14,951 bases of DNA, taken from NCBI GenBank assembly GCA_030691865.1, contig JAUYDL010000077.1, positions 1 to 14,951 on the forward strand, given 5' to 3'. Position 1 is the first letter of the stretch, and each line of letters opens with the position of its first letter. A program made the translations under genes and the position numbers. Under the pieces are notes generated by a model. That model saw nothing but the letters and a program-made list of their open reading frames with translations. It had not been told where the DNA came from and made no database searches. Of the stretch, positions 1-7,289 are shown in pieces. Source of the stretch: Candidatus Omnitrophota bacterium (GTDB taxonomy: Bacteria > Omnitrophota > Gorgyraeia > Gygaellales > Profunditerraquicolaceae).

Positions 1-18
1 TATGAATTTACTTTTCAT
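1..18 (-). CDS. possible 5' end of the next gene (6 codons visible)
   Basis: An ATG at 18 reads MKSKFI to the window edge without a stop. An AGG lies seven bases upstream, which is a weak ribosome binding site. It follows cysS on the same strand. Six codons are too few to identify a product, and the start itself is uncertain. Confidence 0.25.
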
Positions 19-57
19 ATTTTAACCTGCCTCTGGCGGCTGCCTGGAAAATCTTCG

Positions 58-122
58 CTCGGCCAGAATTTTGCGCTCTGCCGAGACATTTACGAGGGGC
101 AACCGTGCCCGCGCAAAATTCT
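58..122 (-). repeat. nested and competing inverted repeats downstream of cysS
   Basis: A perfect 12-base inverted repeat has arms at 65-76 (AGAATTTTGCGC) and 111-122 (GCGCAAAATTCT). Its 34-base loop contains a small hairpin, GGGC 97-100 with GCCC 107-110. A second inverted repeat, CTCGGC 58-63 with GCCGAG 80-85, encloses one arm of the first, so the two stems cannot form together. No long U-tract follows either stem, so this is not a standard intrinsic terminator. It could be a dispersed REP-like palindrome, an unusual terminator or processing signal, or a switch-like leader for the gene that follows. Confidence 0.6.
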
Positions 123-154
123 CACGTGCGCTCCGAAACAAATCAAGTCAGGCG

Positions 155-1576
155 CTACAATTTTCTATGCCAACCCGATCTCCCGTATTTGGTATCCTCT
201 AGAATAATACCCTTTGCTTCCAGTTCTTTTCTTATAGAATCTGCTTTTTTAAAATCATTTTCTTTTCTTGCCCTATTTCTTTCCTCTATCATAGCTGCTA
301 ACTCTGGATCTATCGCTTCCATTCTTTCAAAAGTTAAACCTAAAACATTGCCTAACTCAATAATAGCCTTCTTAACATAGTCCAAACATTCGATATTTTC
401 TAACCTTAAATTATCAATATAAAATTTAGTAACTACTTGAAGAATAACTGATTTTGCCTGTGGCGTATTAAAATCATCGTTCATAGCATCTTCAAATTTC
501 ATTTTTAACTTATCTATATCTTTCTTAAAATCTGCATATTTTATTATCGGTCTTGATGATAGGAGACCATTGTTTCTTTCTTCAATATAATAATTTATCC
601 TATCAATACATTCTCTAACCCTTTCTAATTCTTCTTTCGCACCATCCATCCTTTCCCAGGAAAAGTCTAATGGATTAGCATAATGAACGGTTAAACAACA
701 TACCTTCAACACATCTGCCGAATATCTCTTTAATACATCATCAATCGTGAAAAAATTACCCAATGACTTAGACATTTTTTGGCCGTTAATGGTAAGCAGT
801 CCATGATGTATCCAGTATTTCGCGAATTGTTTACCAGTCAACGCCTCTGCCTGCGCGATTTCATTTTCATGGTGCGGAAAAATTAAATCCCTTCCGCCGG
901 CGTGAATGTCAAGCGTATCTGTCTTTAAAAATTTTTGCGACATCACGGAGCACTCAATGTGCCAACCAGGCCGGCCTTGACTCCAAGGACTATCCCAAAA
1001 CGGCTCACCTTCTTTTGATTTTTTCCATAACGCGAAATCTAACGGGTCATGCTTTAACTCTGACGGTCCTATCCTTACTCCTGTTTCCATCTGGTTTATA
1101 CTTTGCCCGGATAACTTACCGTAATCCGGAAATTTTCTCACATTAAAATACACATCGCCACCTGCTTCATAAGCATAACCCTTATCAACTAATGTTTGTA
1201 TATACTTAACCATATCAGTAATATTCTCAGTTGCCCGCGGCTCAAAATCGCCTTTTTTAATACCAAGGGCTTCTAAATCTTCGTAATATCTGCCGATATA
1301 TTTTTTCACCAGTTCCTGCCATTCAACCTTAAGCTCGTTTGCGCGGTTGATAATTTTATCGTCAACATCGGTAATGTTGCGCACGAATTTTACATCAAAA
1401 CCCCTATATTCCAAATATCTCCTGATTACATCAAAAATATAAAGACTGCGGGCATGTCCGATATGGCTATCGTCATACACGGTTACACCACAAGTATAGA
1501 TATTTACTTTTGGATGGCTTAAAGGAATAAACTCTTCTTTTTTTCTTGTGAGGGAATTATATATAAAAATAGGCAT
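155..1576 (-). CDS. cysS: cysteinyl-tRNA synthetase
   Basis: This cytoplasmic class I aminoacyl-tRNA synthetase charges tRNA-Cys with cysteine using ATP. From the ATG at 1576 it is 473 residues, close to the usual 460-480. The HIGH signature is at residues 38-41 and KMSKS at 267-271. The zinc-site ligands known from the E. coli enzyme are all present: Cys29, Cys209, His235 and Glu239 (in PHHENE). The C-terminal tail EDTKYGRSGWHRKL fits the family. A TTG two codons upstream (1582) is open, but an AAGGTG seven bases before the ATG at 1576 favours that start. The gene lies 11 bases after cysE, pairing cysteine synthesis with cysteine charging as in Bacillus. No missing residues were noticed. Confidence 0.97.
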   Translation of the reverse strand: MPIFIYNSLTRKKEEFIPLSHPKVNIYTCGVTVYDDSHIGHARSLYIFDVIRRYLEYRGFDVKFVRNITDVDDKIINRANELKVEWQELVKKYIGRYYEDLEALGIKKGDFEPRATENITDMVKYIQTLVDKGYAYEAGGDVYFNVRKFPDYGKLSGQSINQMETGVRIGPSELKHDPLDFALWKKSKEGEPFWDSPWSQGRPGWHIECSVMSQKFLKTDTLDIHAGGRDLIFPHHENEIAQAEALTGKQFAKYWIHHGLLTINGQKMSKSLGNFFTIDDVLKRYSADVLKVCCLTVHYANPLDFSWERMDGAKEELERVRECIDRINYYIEERNNGLLSSRPIIKYADFKKDIDKLKMKFEDAMNDDFNTPQAKSVILQVVTKFYIDNLRLENIECLDYVKKAIIELGNVLGLTFERMEAIDPELAAMIEERNRARKENDFKKADSIRKELEAKGIILEDTKYGRSGWHRKL

Positions 1577-1583
1577 GAACAAG

Positions 1584-1589
1584 CACCTT
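1584..1589 (-). promoter_or_regulatory. ribosome binding site of cysS
   Basis: AAGGTG on the minus strand, overlapping the cysE stop codon, sits seven bases before the ATG at 1576. It is only one base from the alternative TTG at 1582, so it decides the cysS start. Confidence 0.65.
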
Positions 1590-2268
1590 ACTTCTTCTCT
1601 AAATCCTTAACTCTATCCTGCAGCTCTTCAATTGTCTGCATAATCGGATCCAGTATCTGCGCATGATCCAGGCTTATGTCCATCTTTTTGCCATCCTGCT
1701 TAGTAATCCTGCCGGGAACACCGACCACCGTAGAATTCGGCGGGACATCCTTAATTACTACCGCATTTGCTCCGATATAAGAGTTATCTCCGATAACAAT
1801 ATTACCCAGGATTTTGGCTCCGGCGCCGATTACCACATTACTACCAATCGTGGGATGGCGCTTTCCCTTGACAATCCCGGTACCGCCTAATGTTGAGCCC
1901 TGATAAAGCAAAACGTCATTTCCCACAATCGCAGTTTCTCCGATCACGACACCTAGTCCATGGTCAATAAAAAAACGCTTACCAATTTTGGCCCCCGGAT
2001 GGATCTCAATACCGGTAAAAAACCTGGCGACTTGAGATAATAGGCGCGCTAAAAAAAATAACCTCATTTTATACAAGGCATGCGCAATACGATAATAAAC
2101 TAAAGCGTGCAGACCGGGATAAAGTAAAATTATTTCAAGAAAACTCTTGGCCGCAGGGTCTCTTTTTTGCGCCGCCTTGATGTCGGCATAAAAAAATATC
2201 CAAATAAACACCAGCTTAATCACAAAAATCGCTAATAATATAATTAAAATATTAATAAGATAAACCAT
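1588..2268 (-). CDS. cysE: serine O-acetyltransferase with N-terminal membrane segment
   Basis: CysE makes O-acetylserine from serine and acetyl-CoA, the first step of cysteine synthesis. Its 226 residues carry the bacterial SAT alpha-helical region (DPAAKSFLEI...YPGLHAL...YRIAHALY) and then a left-handed hexapeptide-repeat domain with IEIHPGAKIG, IDHGLGVVIGETA, TLGGTG and RHPTIG. His103 of DHG matches the catalytic His of E. coli CysE (His158). Glu88 sits where E. coli has Asp143, a change also seen in Bacillus-type enzymes. A helical, coiled-coil-like tail ends the protein. The oddity is a roughly 24-residue hydrophobic stretch at residues 3-27, replacing the soluble N-terminus of B. subtilis CysE. 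It looks like a membrane anchor. The start is firm: GGAGG lies six bases before the ATG, one base after the ispF stop, and no later Met occurs before residue 68. Confidence 0.93.
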   Translation of the reverse strand: MVYLINILIILLAIFVIKLVFIWIFFYADIKAAQKRDPAAKSFLEIILLYPGLHALVYYRIAHALYKMRLFFLARLLSQVARFFTGIEIHPGAKIGKRFFIDHGLGVVIGETAIVGNDVLLYQGSTLGGTGIVKGKRHPTIGSNVVIGAGAKILGNIVIGDNSYIGANAVVIKDVPPNSTVVGVPGRITKQDGKKMDISLDHAQILDPIMQTIEELQDRVKDLEKK

Positions 2269-2269
2269 G

Positions 2270-2752
2270 TTAATCCTCCCTAATTAAAGAAGCTGTCGCA
2301 TAACAAGCAATTGCTTCAAGATGACCCACTGCGCCCAATCCTTCATTAGTTTTTGCCTTAATGTTTAAAGCATCCTGCCTTAAGTCTAGAAGCGCGCAAA
2401 TCTTTTCTTTCATTTGTTTCTTAAAAGGGATAAGCGTTGGTTCCTGAGCAATAATAACTACATCCAGGTTATTAATTTTATAACCGCTCTTATCCAGGAG
2501 CTCTTTAACCATCTTCAACAGGCGGCTGCTGGCAATGCCCTGATATTTAGGATCCGTATCCGGAAAATGTTCCCCGATATCCCCGAGTGCTAAGGCTCCC
2601 AATAAAGCATCACAAAGCGCATGAATCAACGCGTCCCCGTCAGAATGCCCCAAGAGGCCTTTAACATAAGGAATCTCTACTGCACCTAAAAACAGCTTTC
2701 TTCCCTGGACCAAGCGGTGAATATCATAACCTATACCAACTCTATATTGCAT
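2270..2752 (-). CDS. ispF: 2-C-methyl-D-erythritol 2,4-cyclodiphosphate synthase
   Basis: IspF cyclises CDP-ME 2-phosphate to ME-cPP, releasing CMP, in the non-mevalonate (MEP) isoprenoid pathway. From the ATG at 2752 it is 160 residues, typical for the family, which works as a homotrimer. Metal ligands Asp10, His12 (GYDIHR) and His44 (in GHSDGDALIHA) align with E. coli Asp8, His10 and His42. The downstream DIGEHFPDTDP and KTNEGLGAVGHLEAIA blocks are also present. A TTG at 2770 would add six residues, but AAGAGGTG five bases before the ATG supports the shorter form. The gene overlaps the end of ispD by 11 bases, consistent with coupled translation of two enzymes that are fused (IspDF) in some bacteria. 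Confidence 0.97.
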   Translation of the reverse strand: MQYRVGIGYDIHRLVQGRKLFLGAVEIPYVKGLLGHSDGDALIHALCDALLGALALGDIGEHFPDTDPKYQGIASSRLLKMVKELLDKSGYKINNLDVVIIAQEPTLIPFKKQMKEKICALLDLRQDALNIKAKTNEGLGAVGHLEAIACYATASLIRED

Positions 2753-3428
2753 GGATACACCTCTTGGCAATTAACCCTGCAAATAGTAAATCCTCGCAGG
2801 TAGTAATTTTAATATTCTGATAACTTCCCTGGACAATCAAAACATCCGCTCCTAATTTTTCGACCAAAGAAGCATCATCGGTAACTTTACCTGCGGCATA
2901 CTTTTTATACGCCTGCAGAATCAGTCCTTTCTTAAAAACCTGGGGGGTCTGTACCTCCCAAAGATTATCTCTATCTAAAGTTTCTTTGACGATATTATTT
3001 TTTTGAGAAAATTTTATCGTTGCCTTTGGTTTCACTGCCACTATGGCTGAACCGGTTTTTTTAGCCGCCAGAATAACTTTAGCTATTGTTCCTTTATCGA
3101 TAAACGGCCGGGCAGAATCATGAATCAATACCCAATCGCTATTCCCACTGACCATTTTAAGGCCGTTATACACTGAATCCTGCCGGCGCCTGCCGCCTAA
3201 AACAAAACTCTTAATTTTCTTAAAAGAATAATTCCTTATTAGCCGGGTTATTGCCCGCTGATTCTTAGCGTTTAGAACCACAATAATCTCGTCAATGTCC
3301 GGGTGTTTATCCAGAGTATTCAAAGAATAAATTATTATCGGCAATTTCCCTATTTTTACTAAAGGCTTAGGGAGCGCAGCTTTTAAGCGTCTGCCCTGCC
3401 CGGCTGCCACGATAATTGCGCTAAGCAT
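2742..3428 (-). CDS. ispD: 2-C-methyl-D-erythritol 4-phosphate cytidylyltransferase
   Basis: IspD couples CTP with methylerythritol 4-phosphate to give CDP-ME in the MEP pathway. Its 228 residues match the family length. The nucleotide-binding start is AAGQGRR at residues 8-14, followed by a lysine-proline motif (PKPLVKIG) instead of the more common PKQF. Further family blocks are GGRRRQDSVYNGL, LIHDSARPF, WEVQTPQVF, TDDASLVE and the ending NIKITTCEDL. Its ATG overlaps the stop of the PIN/TRAM gene by one base (TAATG), and its tail overlaps ispF. Related nucleotidyltransferases such as ribitol-5-phosphate cytidylyltransferase are alternatives, but the ispF neighbour makes IspD much more likely. 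Confidence 0.96.
   Translation of the reverse strand: MLSAIIVAAGQGRRLKAALPKPLVKIGKLPIIIYSLNTLDKHPDIDEIIVVLNAKNQRAITRLIRNYSFKKIKSFVLGGRRRQDSVYNGLKMVSGNSDWVLIHDSARPFIDKGTIAKVILAAKKTGSAIVAVKPKATIKFSQKNNIVKETLDRDNLWEVQTPQVFKKGLILQAYKKYAAGKVTDDASLVEKLGADVLIVQGSYQNIKITTCEDLLFAGLIAKRCIHAI
2758..2765 (-). promoter_or_regulatory. ribosome binding site of ispF
   Basis: AAGAGGTG inside the end of ispD, five bases before the ATG at 2752, selects this start over the upstream TTG at 2770. Confidence 0.65.
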
Positions 3429-4405
3429 TATTTCTCAATTTTGGTAAAAATCATTCTACCGGCCTGGGTCTGCAGGACGGAAGTTACCGCGACTTTAACA
3501 TCCTGGCCAATTAGCCGGCGCGCATCCTCAACTACCACCATCGTGCCGTCATCCAGATAACCCACCGCCTGATTATGCTCCTTGCCTTCTTTGATTAGCT
3601 TAATATGCATCTCTTCGCCGGGAAAAACTACGGGTTTAAGGGCATTAGCCAGCTCATTGATATTTAAGACCTTGATCCCCTGGATACTGGCTACCCGGTT
3701 TAAATTAAAATCAACAGTAAGAATTTTGGCCTCCAGCAGTTTAGCTAATAAAACTAATTTTGCATCAACTTCCGAGGTCTCCGAGAAATCCTGTTCATGT
3801 ATCGTAATATCCATTCCCGGTTCATTTTGGATAGTATTAAGTATCTCTAAACCCCGCCTGCCTCTTTGGCGTTTAATCGGATCGGTAGAATCGGCAATCT
3901 GCTGTAGTTCTCTAAGAACAAATTTGGGGATAATCACCTTTCCCCCTAAAAAACGTGTTTTACAGATATCCACAATCCTTCCGTCAATAATCACACTGGT
4001 ATCCAGGAGAATTACATCCTGCGACTGGTCCTGCCGGCGCAGGCGCACATAAGGAATAATGATATTGAATTCGTCTTTTCCGCGTAAAGCCATAACCATG
4101 CCCAGATAGCAAAAAATCAAAGTTAACCCCACCCTGATCCTGGAAAGCATACTAACATCCATAGAAGTAAGGCTAAAAGCATCCCCCACCAGCTTGGCCA
4201 TAATCAGGCCTAAGATTAATCCAAATACCGCGCTGGATAAACCGCTTACCGAAACTTTACGCAAACCTACTTCGATAAGAATCATGATTATCGCTGCCAG
4301 AGCTCCAACAGCTATGCCGATAAAACCGCTGCCTCCCGGAACCGCCTGATAGCCGATAAACATGCTGCCTAAGACAAATAAAAGCCGCGCTAATAATAAA
4401 TTCAT
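3428..4405 (-). CDS. yacL: membrane PIN/TRAM-domain protein, YacL family
   Basis: This is a 325-residue membrane protein with a predicted cytoplasmic nuclease-like domain. Hydrophobic segments fall at about residues 3-20, 27-47, 56-76 and 90-107. A PIN domain follows at about 130-250, with the expected acidic residues Asp135 (LLDTS), Glu166 (VLRELQ), Asp214 (EVDAKL) and Asp232 (TVDFN). A TRAM domain, an RNA-binding fold, covers about 260-323. PIN domains are usually metal-dependent RNases. The role of YacL itself is poorly defined. The ATG overlaps the radA stop by four bases (ATGA) and is preceded by a purine-rich GGGGAGGAAGG. The radA-(disA)-yacL-ispD-ispF order matches Firmicutes, but disA is absent here. 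Confidence 0.92.
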   Translation of the reverse strand: MNLLLARLLFVLGSMFIGYQAVPGGSGFIGIAVGALAAIIMILIEVGLRKVSVSGLSSAVFGLILGLIMAKLVGDAFSLTSMDVSMLSRIRVGLTLIFCYLGMVMALRGKDEFNIIIPYVRLRRQDQSQDVILLDTSVIIDGRIVDICKTRFLGGKVIIPKFVLRELQQIADSTDPIKRQRGRRGLEILNTIQNEPGMDITIHEQDFSETSEVDAKLVLLAKLLEAKILTVDFNLNRVASIQGIKVLNINELANALKPVVFPGEEMHIKLIKEGKEHNQAVGYLDDGTMVVVEDARRLIGQDVKVAVTSVLQTQAGRMIFTKIEK

Positions 4406-5802
4406 TTTCCTTCCTCCCCTTGCTGTTTAATTGATGGCCTTAAGATAATATCTAAAGCTTCCTTTAAAGTAGAAACAGCAATAATCTCCATATCTGATTT
4501 TTTAAATTTAAGATTCTTAATGCTGTTTTTTGGTAAGATGCAATGCTTGAAACCTAACTTTTCTGCTTCATTTATGCGCGTAAGCACCTGTGAAATACTT
4601 CTGATTTCACCGTTTAAGCCTACTTCCCCTAAAACTACAGACCTAGGTATCACCACCTGATCGCGGAAACTAGAGGCAATTACCGCGCATACCGCTAAAT
4701 CCGCTGCCGGGTCTTCTATTTTGATGCCTCCGGCAACATTAATAAATATATCTTCAGCTTCCAGAGCCAAACCCATGCGCTTCTCTAAAACCGCAACTAA
4801 TAAAGAAAACCGGTTAAAATCAAAACCTTGCGCCCGGCGCCGGGCATAACCAAAGCTGCTTCTAGAAACTAAAGATTGAATCTCAACTAAAAGAGGGCGT
4901 GTTCCTTCCAGAATCGAAGTTACAATGGTGCCGGAAACATTACTGGGCCGCTCAGAAAGAAAAATCTCGGAAGGATTCTTTACTTCCACTAAACCCACGA
5001 GTGCCATTTCAAATACCCCGATTTCATTGGTAGAGCCAAACCTGTTTTTCACCGCCCGTAATATTCTATAGATTGCAAAACGATCACCTTCAAAATACAG
5101 CACCGTATCTACGATATGCTCTAAAACGCGCGGGCCGGCTAAGGTTCCTTCTTTAGTAACATGGCCAATAATAAAAATTGAAGTCCCGGTAGTTTTGGCT
5201 AACTGCGTAAGAGCCCCGGCGCATTCTCTTACCTGACTGACACTGCCAGGAGAGGAACTAATTCCGGGATCAAAAATTACCTGAATGGAATCAATCACTA
5301 CTACCTGAGGCTTTAATTTTCTTATATATTCAATGATTAAAGATAAATCTGTCTGGTTAACGATATACAGATTATCGCTTCCTGGCTCACCTAAGCGTTT
5401 TGCGCGTAGCTTAGTTTGAGCCACAGATTCTTCGCCGCTGACATAAAGCACGCCGATTCCCTGTTTAGTCAAGTGATTAGAGACCTGCAAAGAAATAGTG
5501 GATTTGCCCACTCCGGGATCACCGCCAATTAAAATAACCGACCCCTTAACAATCCCCCCGCCTAAAACCCGGTCCATCTCGGAAATATTGGTTTTTAACC
5601 TATCCTCATCCCTGGCCACTACATCCCTTAAAAGGACCGGGCCGTCTTTATACAAACTGACCCTCTCTTTGGCACCGGAGGAAACCGGAGTATAATCTTC
5701 TTCACTAAAAGAGTTCCAACTGTTACAATCCGGGCACCGGCCTAACCATTTAGGGGACTGATAACCACAGCTTGAGCAGCTAAAAACCGATCTTGTCTTC
5801 AT
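4402..5802 (-). CDS. radA: DNA repair protein RadA (Sms)
   Basis: RadA is a RecA-like, ring-forming ATPase that drives branch migration of recombination intermediates. At 466 residues it has the full family architecture. A C4 zinc finger comes first (Cys9, Cys12, Cys23, Cys26). It is followed by Walker A GGDPGVGKST at 93-102, VSGEES at 121-126, Walker B VVVIDS ending at 172, and the diagnostic KNRFG at 252-256. The C-terminal half is Lon-protease-like in fold and is a structural scaffold in RadA. The ATG overlaps the mlaD stop by one base (TAATG). No strong ribosome binding site is seen, only an A/G-rich stretch, so translation may be coupled to mlaD. In Firmicutes radA directly follows clpC, whereas here the Mla genes separate them. 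Confidence 0.97.
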   Translation of the reverse strand: MKTRSVFSCSSCGYQSPKWLGRCPDCNSWNSFSEEDYTPVSSGAKERVSLYKDGPVLLRDVVARDEDRLKTNISEMDRVLGGGIVKGSVILIGGDPGVGKSTISLQVSNHLTKQGIGVLYVSGEESVAQTKLRAKRLGEPGSDNLYIVNQTDLSLIIEYIRKLKPQVVVIDSIQVIFDPGISSSPGSVSQVRECAGALTQLAKTTGTSIFIIGHVTKEGTLAGPRVLEHIVDTVLYFEGDRFAIYRILRAVKNRFGSTNEIGVFEMALVGLVEVKNPSEIFLSERPSNVSGTIVTSILEGTRPLLVEIQSLVSRSSFGYARRRAQGFDFNRFSLLVAVLEKRMGLALEAEDIFINVAGGIKIEDPAADLAVCAVIASSFRDQVVIPRSVVLGEVGLNGEIRSISQVLTRINEAEKLGFKHCILPKNSIKNLKFKKSDMEIIAVSTLKEALDIILRPSIKQQGEEGK

Positions 5803-6416
5803 TATTTCTTTTCTTTGGTTTTAATCAGCAACTTCCAGGGATTTTTACGCACATCCGTAACCAAGGCCTCTAATTCATTATAAACCTTATCGTCATAAAT
5901 TAGTTTACCTAAAGAACCCTCTTTATTTCTTATCTTAATAATCCCATCATCTAAATTATGTAATATACTTTCAGCCTGATTAAATATCTCATGCATAGGC
6001 AAAGGATCAACTCCGGCCAGGGATTGATTCTCTTTAAGAAAATTAGTATAATCCTTCCCGGGAATTATCTCTATATATTTTTCACCCAATAAACCCAAGG
6101 TGTTGACCCAGACTGTCGAATCGGCAGGCACGCGGACAATATCCCTGATCCAAACCTCCAGGCACACATCCGCACGGTTTTGTGCAGGCTTAAACTGCAG
6201 ATTGATCTTCTTTACCTCTCCCACATCCACCCCGGCAAAACGCACCGGTGCCCCGATCTTTACCCCATTAACAAAATTAAAGATAAGATTAATCCGGTAA
6301 CCTGAACTCCAGGTCTTAAACCCGCCAATCGATAATATAAAAATAACCAAGACGGTTAGGCCGATAAAAACAAAAATACCCACTTTTAATTCTAATTTAG
6401 TTTTGCCGAAAATCAT
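5802..6416 (-). CDS. mlaD: MlaD-like MCE-domain lipid-binding protein
   Basis: MlaD is the periplasmic lipid-binding subunit of the MlaFEDB inner-membrane complex, which moves phospholipids between the membranes. This 204-residue protein has a short cytoplasmic start and one membrane segment at about residues 11-31. A single MCE domain follows at about 38-117 (VNGVKIGAPVRFAGVDVGEV near its start, LGLLGEKYIEI near its end). The C-terminal part is about 85 residues and helical, with EGSLGKLIYDD and a basic end. It is somewhat longer than E. coli MlaD (183 residues). A strong GAGGAGG lies five bases before the ATG. It is separated from mlaF by an unusual 106-base gap but overlaps radA by one base. 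No MlaB or MlaC gene is visible in the window. Confidence 0.93.
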   Translation of the reverse strand: MIFGKTKLELKVGIFVFIGLTVLVIFILSIGGFKTWSSGYRINLIFNFVNGVKIGAPVRFAGVDVGEVKKINLQFKPAQNRADVCLEVWIRDIVRVPADSTVWVNTLGLLGEKYIEIIPGKDYTNFLKENQSLAGVDPLPMHEIFNQAESILHNLDDGIIKIRNKEGSLGKLIYDDKVYNELEALVTDVRKNPWKLLIKTKEKK

Positions 6417-6421
6417 TTAAA

Positions 6422-6428
6422 CCTCCTC
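6422..6428 (-). promoter_or_regulatory. ribosome binding site of mlaD, touching a hairpin
   Basis: GAGGAGG lies five bases before the mlaD ATG. Its first two bases are also the foot of the 6427-6464 hairpin, so folding could modulate ribosome access. Confidence 0.7.
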
Positions 6429-6464
6429 AATTTTCCCCAGCCTCCGGCGCTTGGGGAAAATTGA
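6427..6464 (-). repeat. long perfect inverted repeat before mlaD
   Basis: Perfect 13-base arms lie at 6427-6439 (TCAATTTTCCCCA on plus) and 6452-6464 (TGGGGAAAATTGA) with a 12-base loop. The predicted RNA hairpin is strong and ends at the mlaD ribosome binding site. No U-tract follows it, so it is not a standard terminator. A second GC-rich imperfect palindrome lies immediately upstream in the transcript (CCCC 6465-6468 with GGGG 6481-6484, CTC and GAG inside). Confidence 0.75.
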
Positions 6465-6491
6465 CCCCGAGCTCCCGCGAGGGGGAACAAA

Positions 6492-6522
6492 ACATCCTTG
6501 CTTCTTTCTCATTATAGGATGT
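6492..6522 (-). repeat. short inverted repeat just after mlaF
   Basis: ACATCC at 6492-6497 pairs with GGATGT at 6517-6522 across a 19-base loop that contains a TATAAT. The stem starts directly after the mlaF stop codon. It is short and could be chance. Confidence 0.4.
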
Positions 6523-6539
6523 CTATTTAAAAGTATCGA
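6511..6539 (-). promoter_or_regulatory. possible sigma-70-type promoter for mlaD and downstream genes
   Basis: On the minus strand a perfect TATAAT (6516-6511) is preceded by TCGATA (6539-6534), 4 of 6 matches to TTGACA, with a 17-base spacer. The -35 element lies in the last codons of mlaF. Transcription would start near 6503 and give a leader of roughly 87 bases containing the palindromes. This is a consensus match by eye only. Confidence 0.4.
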
Positions 6540-7284
6540 CTACCTCGGTGATCGGCCCTTTAGAGAGCCCGTTAATAAACTGATGCACTACCGGATCAGT
6601 CGTCTCCCGGATCTGTTCAGGAGTACCCTCCAAAATTATTTTTCCTTTATACATCATGGCAATCTTATCGGCAATGTGATAGGCACTTTTCATATCATGA
6701 GTAACCACCAAAGAGGTAACTTGCAATTTATCATGTAATGAACGGATCAGCTCATTAATACTATCGCCGGAGATCGGGTCAACTCCCGTAGTCGGTTCAT
6801 CATAAAGAATAATCTCAGGTTTTATACAAATTGCTCGCGCTAAGGCTACGCGTTTCTTCATCCCTCCGCTTAATTCTGAAGGCATAAGATTACCGATACC
6901 GCCTAAGCCGACTAAAGATAAAGACTCCTCTACGCGCTCTAAGATCTCTTTTTGGCTCATCCGGGTATGCTCTAGCAGGCCAAAACCGACATTTTTAGTG
7001 ATGTCCATCGAATCAAAAAGAGCCCCTCCCTGAAAAACCATACTGATTTTTGCGCGCAAAGCAACTAATTCTAACTCTTTTAAACTGGCCACCTCTTTAC
7101 CCTGGACTAGAACTTTCCCGCTATCCGGTCTTAATAACCCAACGATATGTTTAAGTAAAACTGATTTCCCGCAGCCGCTCCTGCCGATAATTACGCAGGT
7201 TTGGCCGGTTTGCACATTTAAACTTAATTCATTCAAAACTAAGTTATTATTAAATTCTTTACTTAAACGCTGTATCTGGATCAT
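6523..7284 (-). CDS. mlaF: MlaF-like ABC transporter ATPase (phospholipid transport)
   Basis: MlaF is the cytoplasmic ATPase that powers the MlaFED lipid transporter. From the ATG at 7284 it is 253 residues. Walker A GRSGCGKS is at 34-41, Q-loop Gln85, signature LSGGM at 138-142, Walker B ending LYDEP at 160-164, and the H-loop is in VVTHD. The GGALFDS sequence after the Q-loop and the LSGGMKKRVALARA signature are typical of MlaF/MKL-type ATPases. A TTG at 7329 would add 15 residues and overlap mlaE, and is less likely. The ribosome binding site is weak, with only an A-rich stretch five bases after the mlaE stop, so coupling to mlaE is likely. A 106-base gap follows before mlaD. Confidence 0.95.
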   Translation of the reverse strand: MIQIQRLSKEFNNNLVLNELSLNVQTGQTCVIIGRSGCGKSVLLKHIVGLLRPDSGKVLVQGKEVASLKELELVALRAKISMVFQGGALFDSMDITKNVGFGLLEHTRMSQKEILERVEESLSLVGLGGIGNLMPSELSGGMKKRVALARAICIKPEIILYDEPTTGVDPISGDSINELIRSLHDKLQVTSLVVTHDMKSAYHIADKIAMMYKGKIILEGTPEQIRETTDPVVHQFINGLSKGPITEVVDTFK

Positions 7285-7289
7285 GTTTT

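Noticed and set aside
105..380. 91-codon plus-strand open frame near the window start
   Set aside because: Most of it is antisense to the conserved C-terminus of cysS and the rest crosses the palindromes. There is no family resemblance.
3582..4052. 156-codon plus-strand open frame
   Set aside because: It lies wholly opposite the yacL-like gene, whose PIN motifs are clear. The translation shows no recognisable domain and no good ribosome binding site context.
6427..6464. 13-base-arm hairpin as an intrinsic terminator
   Set aside because: It is followed directly by the mlaD ribosome binding site rather than a U-run, in either orientation that would matter for the operon.
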